Assembly (NCBI GenBank): GCA_033398695.1 | Contig: CM065812.1 | Coordinates: 142,358,858 to 142,422,857 of the forward strand | Origin: Orobanche coerulescens | Taxonomy: Eukaryota > Streptophyta > Magnoliopsida > Lamiales > Orobanchaceae | Direction: 5' to 3' | Length of the DNA stretch: 64,000 nt | In this document: positions 36,899-49,681 of the stretch, piece by piece | Numbering within the stretch: position 1 is the stretch's first letter | How the letters are laid out: each line of letters opens with the position of its first letter | Made by a program: the position numbers and the translations under genes | Notes under the pieces: generated by a model | Database searches by the model: none | What the model saw: only the letters and a program-made list of their open reading frames with translations | What the model was told of the DNA's origin: nothing

Positions 36899-38050
36899 AT
36901 GGATGCTGGGAGAGGCCGAGGTAGGGGTCGCGGCCGTGGTCGTGGATGCAGTCGGGGACGTGAGACAGCCAGTAAGGCAGCCACATCACACAATTCTGGG
37001 GCCGGTAGTACCGATGGTCATCAGAGCCATAGTGCTACTCAAGAGGGCACTACCGGCGATAATGCCGACCTTGGTGTTGCAGCTGTGATGCAAGAAATGG
37101 TGAACCAAATGGCTGCGATAGCTCAGGCGGTTCAGAACCCGACTTCGGCCCATGGCACTCGGGGCGGAGTAGATTGTTGGCTTCAGGATGTCATCAAGAT
37201 GCACCCTCCTCAGTTTTCGGGGGCTTCAGACCCGATTGGTTGGGAAGGGTGGATCAAGGAGATATCCAAGGACTTTGTTGCCACCAACTATCCCGCGGAT
37301 CGCAAGTTCCCTATTACCCAGTATTTTCTCACTGAGGACGCTACTGACTGGTGGGAGGTTGTTGAGCCAAAAGACCATGTTGCTTTATGGGTCGAGTTCA
37401 AAGACCTAATGGAGACCGAATATTGCCCGTGGAAAGTTAAACAGGCTCGAGTCCATGCTTTTTATGATGCTAAGCCTCGGGATATTCCGGTTTCTCAAGT
37501 TATTGCTCATTACAACCGGGAGTTGGGCTTTGTGAAGGCCCAAGTTAGAGAGGAGAGCGACAAGATTTTCCAGTTTTCCAGACGGATGAAACTTAAGATT
37601 CGTGACAACATGTCTGGGCTTGCATGCACCACCTTGAAGGATAATCAGAGCTGAGCTCTTGCATATGATATGTCTTTGACGGCCAGTGAGGCGGCTCGTG
37701 AAAGCAAGAAACAGAAGTCCGTCGGAAATTTTTCGGGCCACAAGGGTGCAGGTCAACAGAAATCTCAGTCTGCTAATTTTCCCACTGGTAGTGGTCCCGC
37801 TCATTCTACTGGGGGTTTCCGCAGGGCTGCCAGTACTTATTCCCGTGATGTGAAGTGTTTTAACTATCGAACTTGTCTGAGTCCTTTGCTAACATGTAAT
37901 CGGTGTGGCCAGCCGGGCCACAAGGCTGCCTTATGTGCTGCGAGAGAGAACTCTTGGTGCACAGACTTCCTTCCCAGCGCCTAGAGAACCGAGTGTGAAC
38001 TAAGGGTCGTTTGCTTCTCAGGCCCCGCCGAGTGCCAGTTGAGGGAGAGG
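36899..38050 (+). pseudogene. gag of D
   Basis: Starts ATG 36899 with a Gly/Arg-rich basic N-terminus. The capsid region is open to TGA 37652-37654 (IKMHPPQFSGASDP, FPITQYFLTEDATDWWE, YCPWKVKQARVHAFYD). The frame continues after the stop to 37984. One CCHC knuckle is intact (CNRCGQPGHKAALC near 37900); the one before it has been damaged by a deletion (CFNYRTC). A frame change follows before protease. This is the best-preserved gag start in the window. Confidence 0.85.
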
Positions 38051-41000
38051 TCGGGGTCAGCCCGCTTGAGAGGGAGCTTCCACCCACCCGCGTGTTTATG
38101 AGATGAGGAGGGCCAATGACCCAGCGGCTACTGTGGTGACAGGTACCATTCATATTCATTCTCATTCTGTCACTGTGCTTTTCGATTCTGGTGCTATGCA
38201 TTCGTTCATATCTCTGGAATGTGTTTGTTGTTTGGGTATTGATTGTTTGTCGCCTTGTGATCCTTTCATCATTAAACTTCCTAGTAGTGATAGGATTGTT
38301 GGTGATCGAGAGATCCGAGATTGTTCTGTGATTATTTGTTAGAGGGCTTGGCTCTCTAATCTTATTGTTGTGGGTATTGAGGGTGAGGACATGATTCTCG
38401 GGGATGATTGGATTGGGCGGCATGGTGCGATCATGAACTACCACACGAGAATCATCACCATGTTAGCCGAGGACAGCACCGAGCACTCTTTCGTGGGGCG
38501 AAAGAGGGGAAACCAGAAGTTCGTGATTAACTCCTTGAAGGCGATGAGACTCATGCGGAAGGGGTGTACTGGTTATTGGTGTTACGTCTTGAAGCGGAGG
38601 ATGGTGGAGTTGAGCTTTCATCGATTCCCATTGTTAGTGAGTTTTCTGATGTATTTCTTGACGAGCTACCAGGGTTGCCACCGTAACGTGAGGTTGAGTT
38701 CGTTATCGAGTTGGAGCTGGGTGCGGCTCCGATTTCGAAGGCGCCGTATCGTATGGCACCTTGAGAGATGGCTGAGTTGAAGAAGTAGTTGAGTGAGCGT
38801 CTTGAGTAAGGGTATATTCGACCGAGCGCTTCGCCTTGGGGCGCACCGGTTCTGTTTGTGCGTAAGAAGGATGGTTCACTGCGTTTATGTATCGACTACC
38901 GCGAGCTAAACAAGGTGACCATAAAGAACAAGTATCCCTTGCCGAGGATTGATGATTTGTTTGATCAGTTGCAGGGAGCTGCAGTATTCTCGAAAATCGA
39001 CTTGAGATCGGGGTACTATCAGCTTCGGGTGAAGGAGTCTGATGTTCCGAAAACAGTTTTTCGGACGAGATACGGACATTATGAGTTTGTGGTTATGCCC
39101 TTTGGTCTAACCAATGCACCGGAAATGTTCATGCAGTTGATGAACAAAATTTTTCATAGAGTATTTGGATAAGTGTGTCGTCATCTTCATTGACGATATC
39201 CTTATCTATTCAAAGAACGAGGAGGAGCATGCGCATCCTCTGCGTGTGGTGTTAGACATTTTGAGGACCGAGTGACTCTATGCGAAGTTCTCGAAGTGTG
39301 AGTTCTGACTTAAGGAGGTGATGTTTCTGGGTCACGTGATTTCAGCCGAGGGGGTCCTTTTGGATCCATAGAAGATTGAGGCAGTGTTGAATTGGGCACC
39401 GCTTAAGAATGTGAAGGAGGTCCGTAGTTTCTTGGGTTTGGCTCGTTACTGCCGTAGGTTCGTCTAGGGGTTCTCGAAACTACCTCGTCCACTTACTCAG
39501 TTGCTCTATAAATTCGAGAAGTTCGTCTGGAATGACGAGAGACAGTTGAGTTTTGAGGAGCTAAAGTGGCGTTTGACTTCAGCCCCAATTTTAGCGTTGC
39601 AGTGTGGCAACGATGGTTTGCCATCTATAGCGATGCTTCGGGTCAGGGTCTCGGGTGTGTGTTGATGCAGCACGGCAAGACTATTACGTATGCATCCAGG
39701 AAGTTGAGGTCGTATGAGCTCAACTACCCTACTCACGATTTGGAGTTAGCGACAGTTATTTTTGCGCTCAAGATTTGGCGTCACTATCTTTTCGGCTCTG
39801 CATGTCATATTTTCACCGATCATAAAAGTCTGAAGTACATATTTACTCAGCGGGAGTTGAATATGAGGCATAGGAGGTGGTTGGAGTTGATTAAGGACTA
39901 TGACCTCGATATCCTTTATCATACGGGCAAGGCGAATGTCGTGGCAGACAGCTTGAGTCGGAAACCGGTTGCATTGCGGGCACTTGAGATACTTACGTCT
40001 CAATCTGAGCTTCAGCGGGTTTTGATCAGGTTGAGTGTTGATGTTTTGTTGCCGGGAGCTGTTGGGCAACTTTGCGCTTTAGAGATTTTGTCGTCCCTGA
40101 TCGATGAAATTAAACTGAAGCAGTTGGAAGATCCGATGATTACTCAAATCCGAGAAAATGTTCTTAAAGGAAAGTCTCCTGGGTTTGTGATTCACGAGGA
40201 TGGTGTGTTGAGATTCCAGAGTCGTCTTTGTGTACCGAAAGACTTGGAATTGAGGTAGAGTATTTTGCTTGAGGCCCATGATACGCCTTACTCAGTTCAT
40301 CCTGGTTCGAGTAAGATGTACAAGGACCTAAGGAGGAACTTTTTGTGGAACGACATGAAGGAGGAGGTTGCACAGTTTGTAGTGAGATGTTTGACTTGTG
40401 AGCAGGTCAAAATAGAGCATGAGCGGCCGGCCGGGTTACTGCAGTCGCTTTCCGTTCTGGAATGGAAATGGGAAGATATTTCAATGGACTTCGTCACGAG
40501 CATGCCGAGATCGAAGTATGGAATTAATATGGTTTGGGTGATTGTGGATCGTCTGTCCAAGTCAGCACATTTTCTGGGCATTAAGGATACTTGGGGTCCG
40601 GAGAAGTTGGCTCGTGTTTTTATTGCGCAGGTTGTGAGGCTTCACGGTACTCCGAAGTCCATTATTTCGGATCGTGATGGCAGTTTTGTATCGCACTTTT
40701 GGTAGGTGGTACATAAGGCGTTGGGTACTCGTTTGCATCTGAGTAGTTCTTTTCATCCTCAGACGGATGGGCAGTCGGAGCACACTATCTAGACATTAGA
40801 GGATATGTTGCGTGCTTGTGCTCTCGATTGGAGCAGTGACTAGGAGGAGCATTTGCCGTTGATCGAGTTCACGTACAACAATAGTTGGCACGCGTCGACT
40901 CGAATGGCACCGTATGACGCGCTTCATAGGCGGCGTTGTCGATCACCGATTTGCTGGAACGAGGCATCCGATTTGGTCGGAATCAAACCGGATATCGCTA

Positions 41001-41526
41001 TGGAGACGAGGCGGAAGGTGGAATTGATTTGGGAGAGGATGTTGATTGCTCAAAATTGACAAAAATCTTATGCTGAAGTCCGCCGTCGACCTTTAGAATT
41101 CGAGGTGGGAGACTACGTTTTGCTAAAGGTGTCGCCGACGAGGGGAGTTTTCCGCTTCAGGAAGAAGGGCAAGTTGAGTCCGAGATTTATTGGACCCTTT
41201 GAGATTCTCGAGAGAGTCGGCGAGTCGGCATACCGTTTGGCGTTGCCTCCGGCCTTGAGTCACGTTCATAGCATTTCCATGTTTCCCAGCTAAGAAAATA
41301 TGTTCCAGATCCTAGTCACATCATCGACTATGGTGAGATCGATGTCGCCGAGGATATTACCTTCAAGGAGCGTCCCTTGAAGATTTTGGAGCACCGTGAG
41401 AAACGACTGAGGCATAAGACCATTCCTTTGGTCAAGGTACAGTGGTCGAGGCATGGTGTCGAGGAGGCAACTTGGGAAACCGAGGATAGCATGAATGTTA
41501 GATACCCCGAGTTTTTTGTTTCTTAA
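38051..41526 (+). pseudogene. pol of D (PR-RT-RH-INT-chromodomain-like)
   Basis: Protease: VLFDSGAMHSFIS near 38175, in another frame than gag. RT: open block 38858-39172 ([23 protein letters not shown]); frameshift near 39155; then [12 protein letters not shown] near 39180. RNase [15 protein letters not shown] near 39630 and [13 protein letters not shown] near 39820. Integrase 40265-41059: CLTCEQVKIEH, SIISDRDGSF, then a stop-damaged segment around the catalytic Glu. The C-terminus has VLLKVSPTRGVFRF, a one-base deletion near 41275 and RHGVEEATWETED. Ends TAA 41524-41526. Many stops (for example 40256, 40705, 40789) make it non-functional. Confidence 0.88.
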
Positions 41527-41545
41527 GTTTCAGGATGAAACTTAT

Positions 41546-41561
41546 TTGTAGAGGGGTAGAA
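41546..41561 (+). promoter_or_regulatory. polypurine tract of D
   Basis: TTGTAGAGGGGTAGAA directly before the 3' LTR; the same type as in A (TTTTTAGAGGGGTAGAA) and B. Confidence 0.8.
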
Positions 41562-43672
41562 TATAATATCTGCATTTTTTTTCCTTTTCGGGTATTTTCA
41601 TTTTTGGTGTATTTTCGTTTTTAGTGACTTGTTTGTAACCGTATTGATATTTCGAGAATATTTATACTGGACCTTTTGTCATCCGAGTTTGTTTCGGACT
41701 TGTTTTACTCAATTCCGTGGTTAATATCATTTTCGTCGCTATTTCGTTCGATTCTCATAATCGTTGTTCGGAACTGCCGTTTCGGGGTTTCCACAAATCC
41801 ATCTCATGTTATTATGCATGTGGTGAGCTTCCGTTTGGCGTTTCGATCATGTATCGTGTATTTCGGATGCTTTGGGTTGTTTTTTAATTTCCCAAAGTTA
41901 TGGAGAAATCAGGTTTGCTGTCATTTTCCGAACCTTCGGGTAGTAGGAAATATCTTCCTTTTGGCACTTAGGATCATCATCTCGAACTCCAGGTATTCGT
42001 ATCTTCATGTTTTGGTTAATCGTCGCGTTTGGATTTCCAGGTCTTTTCTTCATATTCTTGTAGGATATTAGGGGCGGTGCTTAACGTACGTTATGTGCAA
42101 CTTAACGTACGTAACCTCGTTGTGGTTACGTACGTAACGGTGTTCAGGAAATTGGGCAGTGGGTTCTGCCAGCCCCTTACGTAAGCTACGATTTTGATGT
42201 TGCATGCGTTAGCGTGGATCATTACGTACGTAAGAGCTTTCTCATAGCGTACGTAATGGCCTATGTATTTTTGGACAGGAGGTCCTGCCCATGCATTACG
42301 TACGTTAACCAGCTAACGTACGTTAGCTACCTGAGGCTAATGTACGTGATCGGGCCTGGGTTTATATACCCAGGAGTTGACCGATTTTGGCCATTTTTCA
42401 TCTTTCTTCCTTCTCTCCGATTTTTGGGCGATTTTGGGCGATCTACGGGCGATTCGAAGTCTTTCAACTCCTAGCCATCATATTTCTTGAGTTCTTAGTG
42501 TAGACTAACAACACTAACACTGTTCTTCATCCTCGATCCGAGGTAATCTCCTAGAACCCTATTTTTGGGAATTTAGGGTTTTTGAGTTTTTTTCCGATTC
42601 ATTCCGTGTTGTTGGTTAATCCATGATGTATATGATTAATCTTGGTGGTATTCTTCTTTTTCCTACGGGTTCATGATAAGTTTTGTGTTATTTGTGAAAT
42701 CGAGAGGGTTCGGTTATGATCCGTCCTCGTCGTTGTTTTGTACGAACTTACATGAATCGTATGTGGGATTTCGGGTATCTTCCGTTATTGTTATTCTTGT
42801 CGAATTGGTTGTAATGGTGTTTGACGAATCGTCTAGGTTCGGTGTTCGGTTTCTCGCAACCATGGTCGTAATCTTTTCCATTTCTCGTCGTCGTTTAATC
42901 GAGGCAAGTATCCTTAATGAACTTATACTCTTAACATGATAGTATTGCATGAGTGATGGGTGTGTGTGTGTATGCTCACTACGGGTTAGATCCGATGAGG
43001 TCTCGATAGGGGTCCACAGAGGCGCGGATCGACGAGCTTTGCTTTTAACCATTACGGGTTAGATCCAACGGGGTCTCGGTAGGGTCCACAGAGGCGTGGA
43101 TCGACGGTTAATTGTGGTGCATTTTATAAATGTGATTTGATTATGGCATTTTCTTGAACTGTGATTTCATGATTGCATGCATTGACTAAATGTGTAAGAT
43201 GTAAGTTGTTAGTTTGGCCTACTTGTACTTGCGTAATTGCTAACCCATGGGGACCCTTTTTGGGGAAATTCATTTTATGAATTTTAGGTTATGCTTAGCC
43301 GGAGGAGTGGGCATTGGTACAGTACGAGGATGCTGGCCAGGGTTGTTGACATGTGCAAACGAGTTTCTTTATTTTCCATTGTCCATTTCGATATGGATGT
43401 TTTCCAACTAGTGAACTAATAGACGTACTCGAGTACTTAAGGGCTTTTGATTTTGCAAACTGTATTGAGTTGTCCGTTAGGTTTTCGTTGGATTATTGTG
43501 TTGCTTGATTGACCAGTCAAACCAGGTGGTTTTTTTGTTTTGCGTCTTTGTAATGTGGTGTTATTGCGTCGACTCCGTGAGTTGATGAGTGAAGTTGATT
43601 TCCAAGCCTGGTGGGTCCCATGTAGGGGTCTACGGCGCTGTTACATTCCCAGGATTTCTTGGGGGTGTTACA
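41562..43672 (+). repeat. 3' LTR of D
   Basis: 2111 bp, starting TATAATATC (TG changed to TA) and ending GGGTGTTACA. Palindromes TAACGTACGTTA (42082-42093), GTTACGTACGTAAC (42125-42138) and CTAACGTACGTTAG (about 42313-42326). The TATA sequence at 42362-42367 sits between perfect 7-bp inverted arms. The paired module is near 42975-43110. Confidence 0.9.
42355..42374 (+). promoter_or_regulatory. TATA box inside an inverted repeat, D 3' LTR
   Basis: CCTGGGT and ACCCAGG flank TTATAT. The arms are perfect reverse complements. Identical at 35325-35344 in the 5' LTR. The A LTRs have a weaker version (CAGGTTTATATGCCCAGG near 21264). It probably marks the LTR promoter. Confidence 0.55.
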
Positions 43673-44850
43673 TCCGATTGGGTATGTAGTTTCAGGTTCG
43701 ATTGCTCTTGAATAGTTGTAATTATGTCCATTGCGTGTAGGTTTGAAAACGGTTTTCTTAATTGTAATTATGAGCTTGAGTTTGTTTGTAAAGAAACAAT
43801 TTTTGAAAATACTTCGATGGTGCGTTTAAACAACAATTTTGTATGGATTTTGAAATCGTTGAACTTTGTCGAGTTAGTCATATATTTTCAAATGACACCT
43901 TCAGACGGTATCTGAAGTGGGAGTTTTAAAGTATTTTAGACATTGTAAAATGTTACCATCATTTTGGTTATGATCGAAAGGATTTTAAAAATTTTCACTA
44001 AGATTCGAAAGTTTTGTTTCGAAACAGAACGGAATGTTGATGATTTAAAATTTCTTTTTTTTAGACCGAGTTATTTATGAGGAACGATAAGTCTTCCAAA
44101 ATATTTTTCACACTTTTTCAAAACATTCAAAATAAGAAATCCTTGATCCGTTTCACGAAGAATTGATAATTACAAGCATTTTTGTTGGTTGAGAAGGAAA
44201 TTCCATTTTTTTCAATATGTGCATCTCGTAATTCTGTTTGAAAGATACGTGTGTTCGCTAATATCATTACTCGTGTTGATGATGCTCGAGTTTGTGGTCA
44301 TTAAACTATTTTTCCGTGACTCTTGTTAACAAGTTTGAACTTTGATAAACTTCAGAAAATTCACTTCTTTAACTCAAAATTGTGACTTGAGATCTTCAAG
44401 AGTTCAACTGAATTGTGATGTTCTTGGTTATTGGAAAATCGATCAGTTTTGTCAGTTTAGGTATGGGAATTTGCGACTATTTTATGAGAGTTCAGTTTTG
44501 ATTAGAAAATGGGGTAGCAGTTGAGAATGGTTCGAAACTTGAATGATATTATTATCGCATATGCAATGATAGTTGCGCTTAATGCCTTGGTCATATGTTG
44601 AATGTTTCGATTGGTTTGCCCATGTGCTTTATTCTAATGTGTGATGACTTGATAAATGTTGTTGTCAGAGATATTTATTTCCGAGTCTATGAGAACTATC
44701 AGATATGAGTTTGTGGTCTGAACGTTCTATGGTAACTCTTGTTAGCAAGAATATTTATGTGCTTCGTGTTGTGTCTTTTATGGATCTCCTTTTGTGATTG
44801 ATGTTATGTGTTGCTATGTCTCGTTTTAACAAACGATTGTTCAGTTTGGT
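43673..44850 (+). other. leader of A interior 1, right piece (leader intron)
   Basis: Starts with the right TSD of D (tccga), then continues the leader homologous to 48506-49681. No coding sequence. It ends in an acceptor-like TTGTTCAG at 44837-44844, with the gag ATG at 44851. Confidence 0.65.
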
Positions 44851-45310
44851 ATGTCGAGACCCATAGGTTGGGGTCGGGGTAATCAGTCGCGCGATAAGGA
44901 TCATGCTGCCGGTGATGGCGTTGGTATTGGTGTTGCTACTATACTTCAGCAGGTGGCAAACGAGATGACTCATTTGACCCAGGCGGTTCAACGTAACACT
45001 GTTGTGACTGAGAACGTCGGGTCGACTCAGTGGCTTAGAGAGGTGGTTCGTATGCGTCATCCCCGTTTTGCGGGCGTAGGTGATACTTTGGGCTGGGACG
45101 GTAGGCTTTTCTAATTGGAGAAGATTTTCAAGGCGGTTGGTTGTCCAGAGGAACGGAGGATTTCTATCGCTCAGTTCCTTCTCGATAGTGACGCTGCTAA
45201 TTGGTGGGAGGCCGTTGAGCCTCAAGATCATGCTGTTACTTGGGAAGCGTTCAAGAAGTCGATGGAAGCAAAGTTCTGTCCGGAGGTGATTCGAGAGCAG
45301 AAGATTTGAG
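44851..45310 (+). pseudogene. gag fragment, A interior 1
   Basis: ATG 44851, TAA at 45112-45114, reopened frame to TGA 45307-45309. Capsid motifs: VATILQQVANEMTHLTQAVQ, MRHPRFAGVGD, ISIAQFLLDSD, NWWEAVEPQDH. It is cut at about 45310, where the sequence jumps into LTR A2 about 165 bp after that LTR's normal start. A short ATTTGAG/TTTTGAG microhomology is at the break. Confidence 0.82.
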
Positions 45311-47986
45311 ACTCTGTCCGCTATTTGGTTCATTTCGTTTGATGGTGGTTCGAAACTATGATTTCATGTTTCCTATAAGTCCTTTTAACTTTGTTAGAGG
45401 TGTTGTGAACTTTGGTTTAGTTGTTTGATGCCATATCGTGAATTTCGGACGTTTTGGGCCATTTTGTAATTTCCCAACATTTGGGGGTAATTACTTCCAT
45501 TGTCGTATTCCGAACCCTCTGGTATACGTAGTCGGAATCATGTTTTCTTTTAGCACTTTAGTTCATCATTGCGCACTCTTCGTGTGCATGTCTTCGTCTT
45601 GTGTTGTTGTTGTCATTTTGCGGTTTGGTCATGCTCGTACTCGACGAGCTGAACTTAGCAGTTTGGATCTGCTAAGTGCCTTACGTACGCTATGCCATGA
45701 GCATAACGTACGTTAAATTCATGTGCCTTACGCACATTAATCCCTAATCATAACGTACGTAAGGGTCTTCACAGTTTCGGACAGAAGGTTCTGGCCATCA
45801 ATTACGTATGTAATCTTGCGTGCCTTATGTACGTAACGTTACTAACGTACGCTAAGCTTCTTCCCTAACGTACTTTAAGCTAGCGCGAGTTTATATGCCC
45901 AGGGGTTGACTGTGTTCGTCATTTTTCATCCTTTCTTCATCTCTCCGCGGTTCTGGCGATTTATGGGCGATTTGGTGGCGATTTTGGAGTCTTGTAACTC
46001 CAAGCTTTCATCCTCCTTGAGTTCTTTGTGTTGATTAACATCATCAATCCGTGTTCTTCATCTTTGATTCGAGGTAATTTCCTTGAAGCCCTTTTTTATG
46101 TATGTTGAGAATCTTTAAGATTCGAGTTGTTCTTCATGAATGTTGTTGTATATCATCAATCGGTTGTATTGATTCTATCCCTATGATTTGATTCGTATTT
46201 CTTATCTTATTTGGGTTCGGGTGATGTTCTTTATGTTCTTGGGGAAGTATTGAACCCCATGTGTTCGATCCTATATTTCTACGAATTCTTGTTGAGGATT
46301 TCGTGTGTTTTGCATCTTCCTTGCGATCGACCTTGTAGTGATTATGTTGTTCTTGTGTTTTCGACCAAGGTGGAGGATTCGAGGGTTTCTGGTCGAGATT
46401 TCCCGTTGCTTCGCGTGATTTGGACTTGAGGCGAGTATCTCGTCTACATTCTTTATACTTCGAGAATGTTATTTGTCGTGAATTTAACGTGGACTTGTTA
46501 GTGATTGAACATCGAACCGTAATTTACTTTTAAATGAATATGTGATTGCTATGAAAGTTAATACGAATGTAAAGTTGATTTTCATGAAGAATGATAACAA
46601 CCATTTCATGTTATATTGTGCTTAAAACGGATACTAAAAATGAGTAGTTATCCGAGGAATTGTGGAATCGCATAATATTTGTATTATTCACTCGTTAGCC
46701 TTTTTCCTGAATGATGGTGTGCTGTGAATGTTGTGCCTTTGTGGAAGTTATGATGCGTTAACTTTTGTTTTACGTGTTTTCAATTGTGGTGAATATTGTA
46801 CATTTGTCGTTGTGTATCTTAGTAAATTAGGATGTTATCCGGGTAGGGACCCTGTGTGGTCTCCGGTGGCGCGTGCTTGCGAGTACGGCCAGACTATACG
46901 ATTTGACCATAAGGTTATCAAATCGGGTAGGTCTGGAGGGGGCTTTGAGAATCGTCACTTGCGAGTGTGATGTCACGATAACTTATGGGCGTGTTTGAAT
47001 GATGTTATCTGGGTAGAGACCCGTGAGGCCACCAGCGGCGCGTATTTGCGAGTACGGCCAGATGATAGGAATAGACCTTAAGGTTATCTAATCAGGTAGG
47101 TCTGTAGGGGGCTCCGAGAATCGTCACTTGCGAGTGTGATGTCAAGATAACTTATGGGTGTGTTTGAGTTTGTTTACGATAGCTAATCCATGTGGGTCCC
47201 GTCGAGGCCACAAAGGCGATTTGAGTGTTTAATTTGATATCTCTGAATTGTGAATGCTTGAATCCTTGGATCCTAGTTATATTGGTGAATATGTTTTTGT
47301 GTTTGAGGCTTGGTTGAGAATTGAATCATTTATATGATTTTGAAAGAAAACCCCTTTTGAAAAAGAAGAACTATAAATCTTTTCATGATTTTACACTGAG
47401 ACCCCCAACGTCTTTAATTATTCTTTTAAATGTGTTTTGAAGTTATTCTTATGATCCTTCCTAATGGAAAATGTTTTCGAAAAGAATTTAGACTCGGGGA
47501 TCGTGTTGCTACCTTGTCGAAAGGTTATTTTCTTAATGGTTGTATTCTTTATGTATAACTTTATAGCTTGGTTACTTGCTAGCAATTTCCATCGCTAACC
47601 CCTCGTTGGGGACTATTTATATTCCTTTCAGGTGTCTTTATTGGAGAGAGCAACCACAAGATCGGCTTGGAGGATGATGTAAAGCAGTGATACTAGTCAC
47701 AGTTGTAATCAGTTGTCCGTCAGTGATCTGTCGGTATAAGTATATATTTCTAGTTCCTTTGACATCCTTAAGAGGATGGACGGGTTGTGTAATTTGTGAT
47801 CGAGTTCTATTTTAGTTTATCAGTTGTACTGCTATGTTGTATTTTGAGAGACCTAATTGGTCTACAGTTTATATTTTGGTCGAGTTGACCACGTGATGGT
47901 TTTGTTTTGTAGTCTCCTTCCTGGTAGATCCTTACGGAAAGGAGTCTACGGCGTGTAACATCCCGGAGTGGATTAGGGGTGTTACA
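45311..47986 (+). repeat. LTR A2, 5'-truncated
   Basis: Lacks about the first 165 bp relative to A1 and A3, otherwise full length to GGGTGTTACA. Palindromes at 45680-45880. Tandem module at 46831-47000 and 47001-47165. Confidence 0.88.
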
Positions 47987-47990
47987 TAAA

Positions 47991-48002
47991 TGGTATCAGA
48001 GC
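47991..48002 (+). promoter_or_regulatory. primer binding site of A interior 2
   Basis: TGGTATCAGAGC, the canonical tRNA-iMet type, four bases after LTR A2. The equivalent site after LTR A1 is deleted. Confidence 0.88.
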
Positions 48003-48180
48003 TTAGGTTTGAGAAAACCTAGGCAGTTGGGTCTAGTTAGGTCTTGTCGAGTCGTGTCTGGTCGTGTCACCCGGGTGAGCAATTGTGAACAAGTGTGATC
48101 ATTGTGATCCATTGTGATCGATTGTGATTAGTTGTGATTAGTATCGTGGTGTAGCCATCATCTCCGTGCGGTCTGTGGAT

Positions 48181-49675
48181 GTAAGTCTCCTCTTTTATGC
48201 AAGGTATTGGTATTTCATGATTTCCTTTATGCGCGATGATTGTGGTGCGTAATTTTGTTTGTGTAGTGTTGTGAAATAGAATTCGTGTTTGATATTCGTT
48301 GCACACCGTTTATGTATTGTGTCGAATGTATTGATGGATGGGCATCGAATGGTGCAATACGATGTGAAAACTGTGAATCTTGATGTGTTCCAGAGAATGT
48401 ATCGACGGTAGCGTTCGTGAGGAACTCAGATGGGTAGTTTTGACGTATGTTGAACTTGGTGTTCACGAATCATATTTGGTTGGATATATAATCTCGTTTG
48501 CCGATTGGGCATGTAGTTTCAGGTTCGATTGCTTTTGAATAGTTGTAATTATGTCCGCTGCGTGTAGGTTTGAATATAGTTTTCTTAATTGTAATTATGA
48601 GCTTGAGTATGTTTGTAAAGAAACAATTTTTGAAAATACTTCGATGGTGCGGTTAAACAACAATTTTGTATGGATTTTGAAATCGGTGGAACTTTGTCGA
48701 GTTAGTCATGTATTTTCAAATGACACCTTAAGACGGTATCTGAAGTAGGTGTTTTAAAGTATTTTAGGCATTATAAAATGTTATCGTCATTTTGGTTATG
48801 ATCAAAAGGATTTTGAAAATTTTTCGCTAAGAATCGAAAGTTTCGCTTTGAAATGGAATGGGATGTTGATGATTTAAAATTCCTTTTTTAGACTAAGTTC
48901 TTTCCGCTTTATGAGGAATGATAAGTCTTCTAAAATATTTTTCACACTTTTTCAAAACTTTCAAAATAAGAAATCCTTGATCCGTTTCGCGAAGAATTGA
49001 TAATTACAAGCATTTTTGTTGGTTGAGAAGGAAATTCCATTTTTTTCAATATGTGCATCCGGTAATTATGTTTGAAAGATACGTGTGTTAGCTAATATCA
49101 TTACTTGTGTTGATGATGCTCGCGTTTGTGGTCGTTAAACTATTTTTTCGTGACTCGTGTTAACAAGTTTGAACTTTGAAAAACTTCGGAAAATTCAGTT
49201 CTTTAACTCAAAATTGTGACTTGAGATCTTCAAGAGTTCAGCTGAATTGAGATGTTCTTGGTAATTGGAAAATCGATGAGTTTTGTCAGTTTAAGTATGG
49301 GAATTTGTGACTATTTTATGAGAGTTCAGTTTTGATTAGAAAATGGGGTAGCAGTTGAGAATGGTTCGAAACTTGAATGATATTGTCGTATATGCAGTGA
49401 TAGCTGCGCTTAATGCCTTGGGCATGTGTTGAATGTTTCAATTGGTTTACCCATGTGCTTCATTCTAATGTGTGATGACTTGATAAATGTTGTTGTCGGA
49501 GATTTTCATTTCCGAGTCTATGAGAACTATCAGATATGAGTTTGTGGTGTGAACGCTCTATGGTAACTCTTGTTAGCAAGAATATTTCTGTGCTACACGT
49601 TGTGTCTTTTATGGATCTCCTTTTGTGATTGATGTTATGTGTTGCTATGTCTCGTTTTAACGAACGGTTGTTCAG
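48181..49675 (+). other. probable long leader intron of A interior 2
   Basis: GTAAGT (48181) to GGTTGTTCAG (49675), about 1.5 kb, AT-rich without coding sequence. The gag ATG at 49682 follows six bases later. It parallels the short leader introns of T1 and D in position. Confidence 0.45.
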
Positions 49676-49681
49676 TTTGGT

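Larger units (their letters stand above)
23872..43672 (+). mobile_element. Tekay-like Ty3/gypsy element D, interrupted by element C
   Basis: LTRs 23872-36656 (split by C) and 41562-43672; PBS 36658-36669; gag-pol between. TSD gccga (23867-23871) and tccga (43673-43677), one mismatch. The empty site is visible in the second A interior (CGTTTGCCGATTGGG near 48499). The gag-pol is complete in domain order but broken by stops and several frameshifts. Confidence 0.9.

Noticed and set aside
41562..43672. D 3' LTR as the missing 3' LTR of T1
   Set aside because: Its TSD and LTR partner belong to D, and its U3 palindromes differ from those of T1.
44755..45333. Minus-strand open frames opposite A gag (also 49460-50062)
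   Set aside because: Antisense shadows of gag; conserved between the two copies only because the copies are duplicates.
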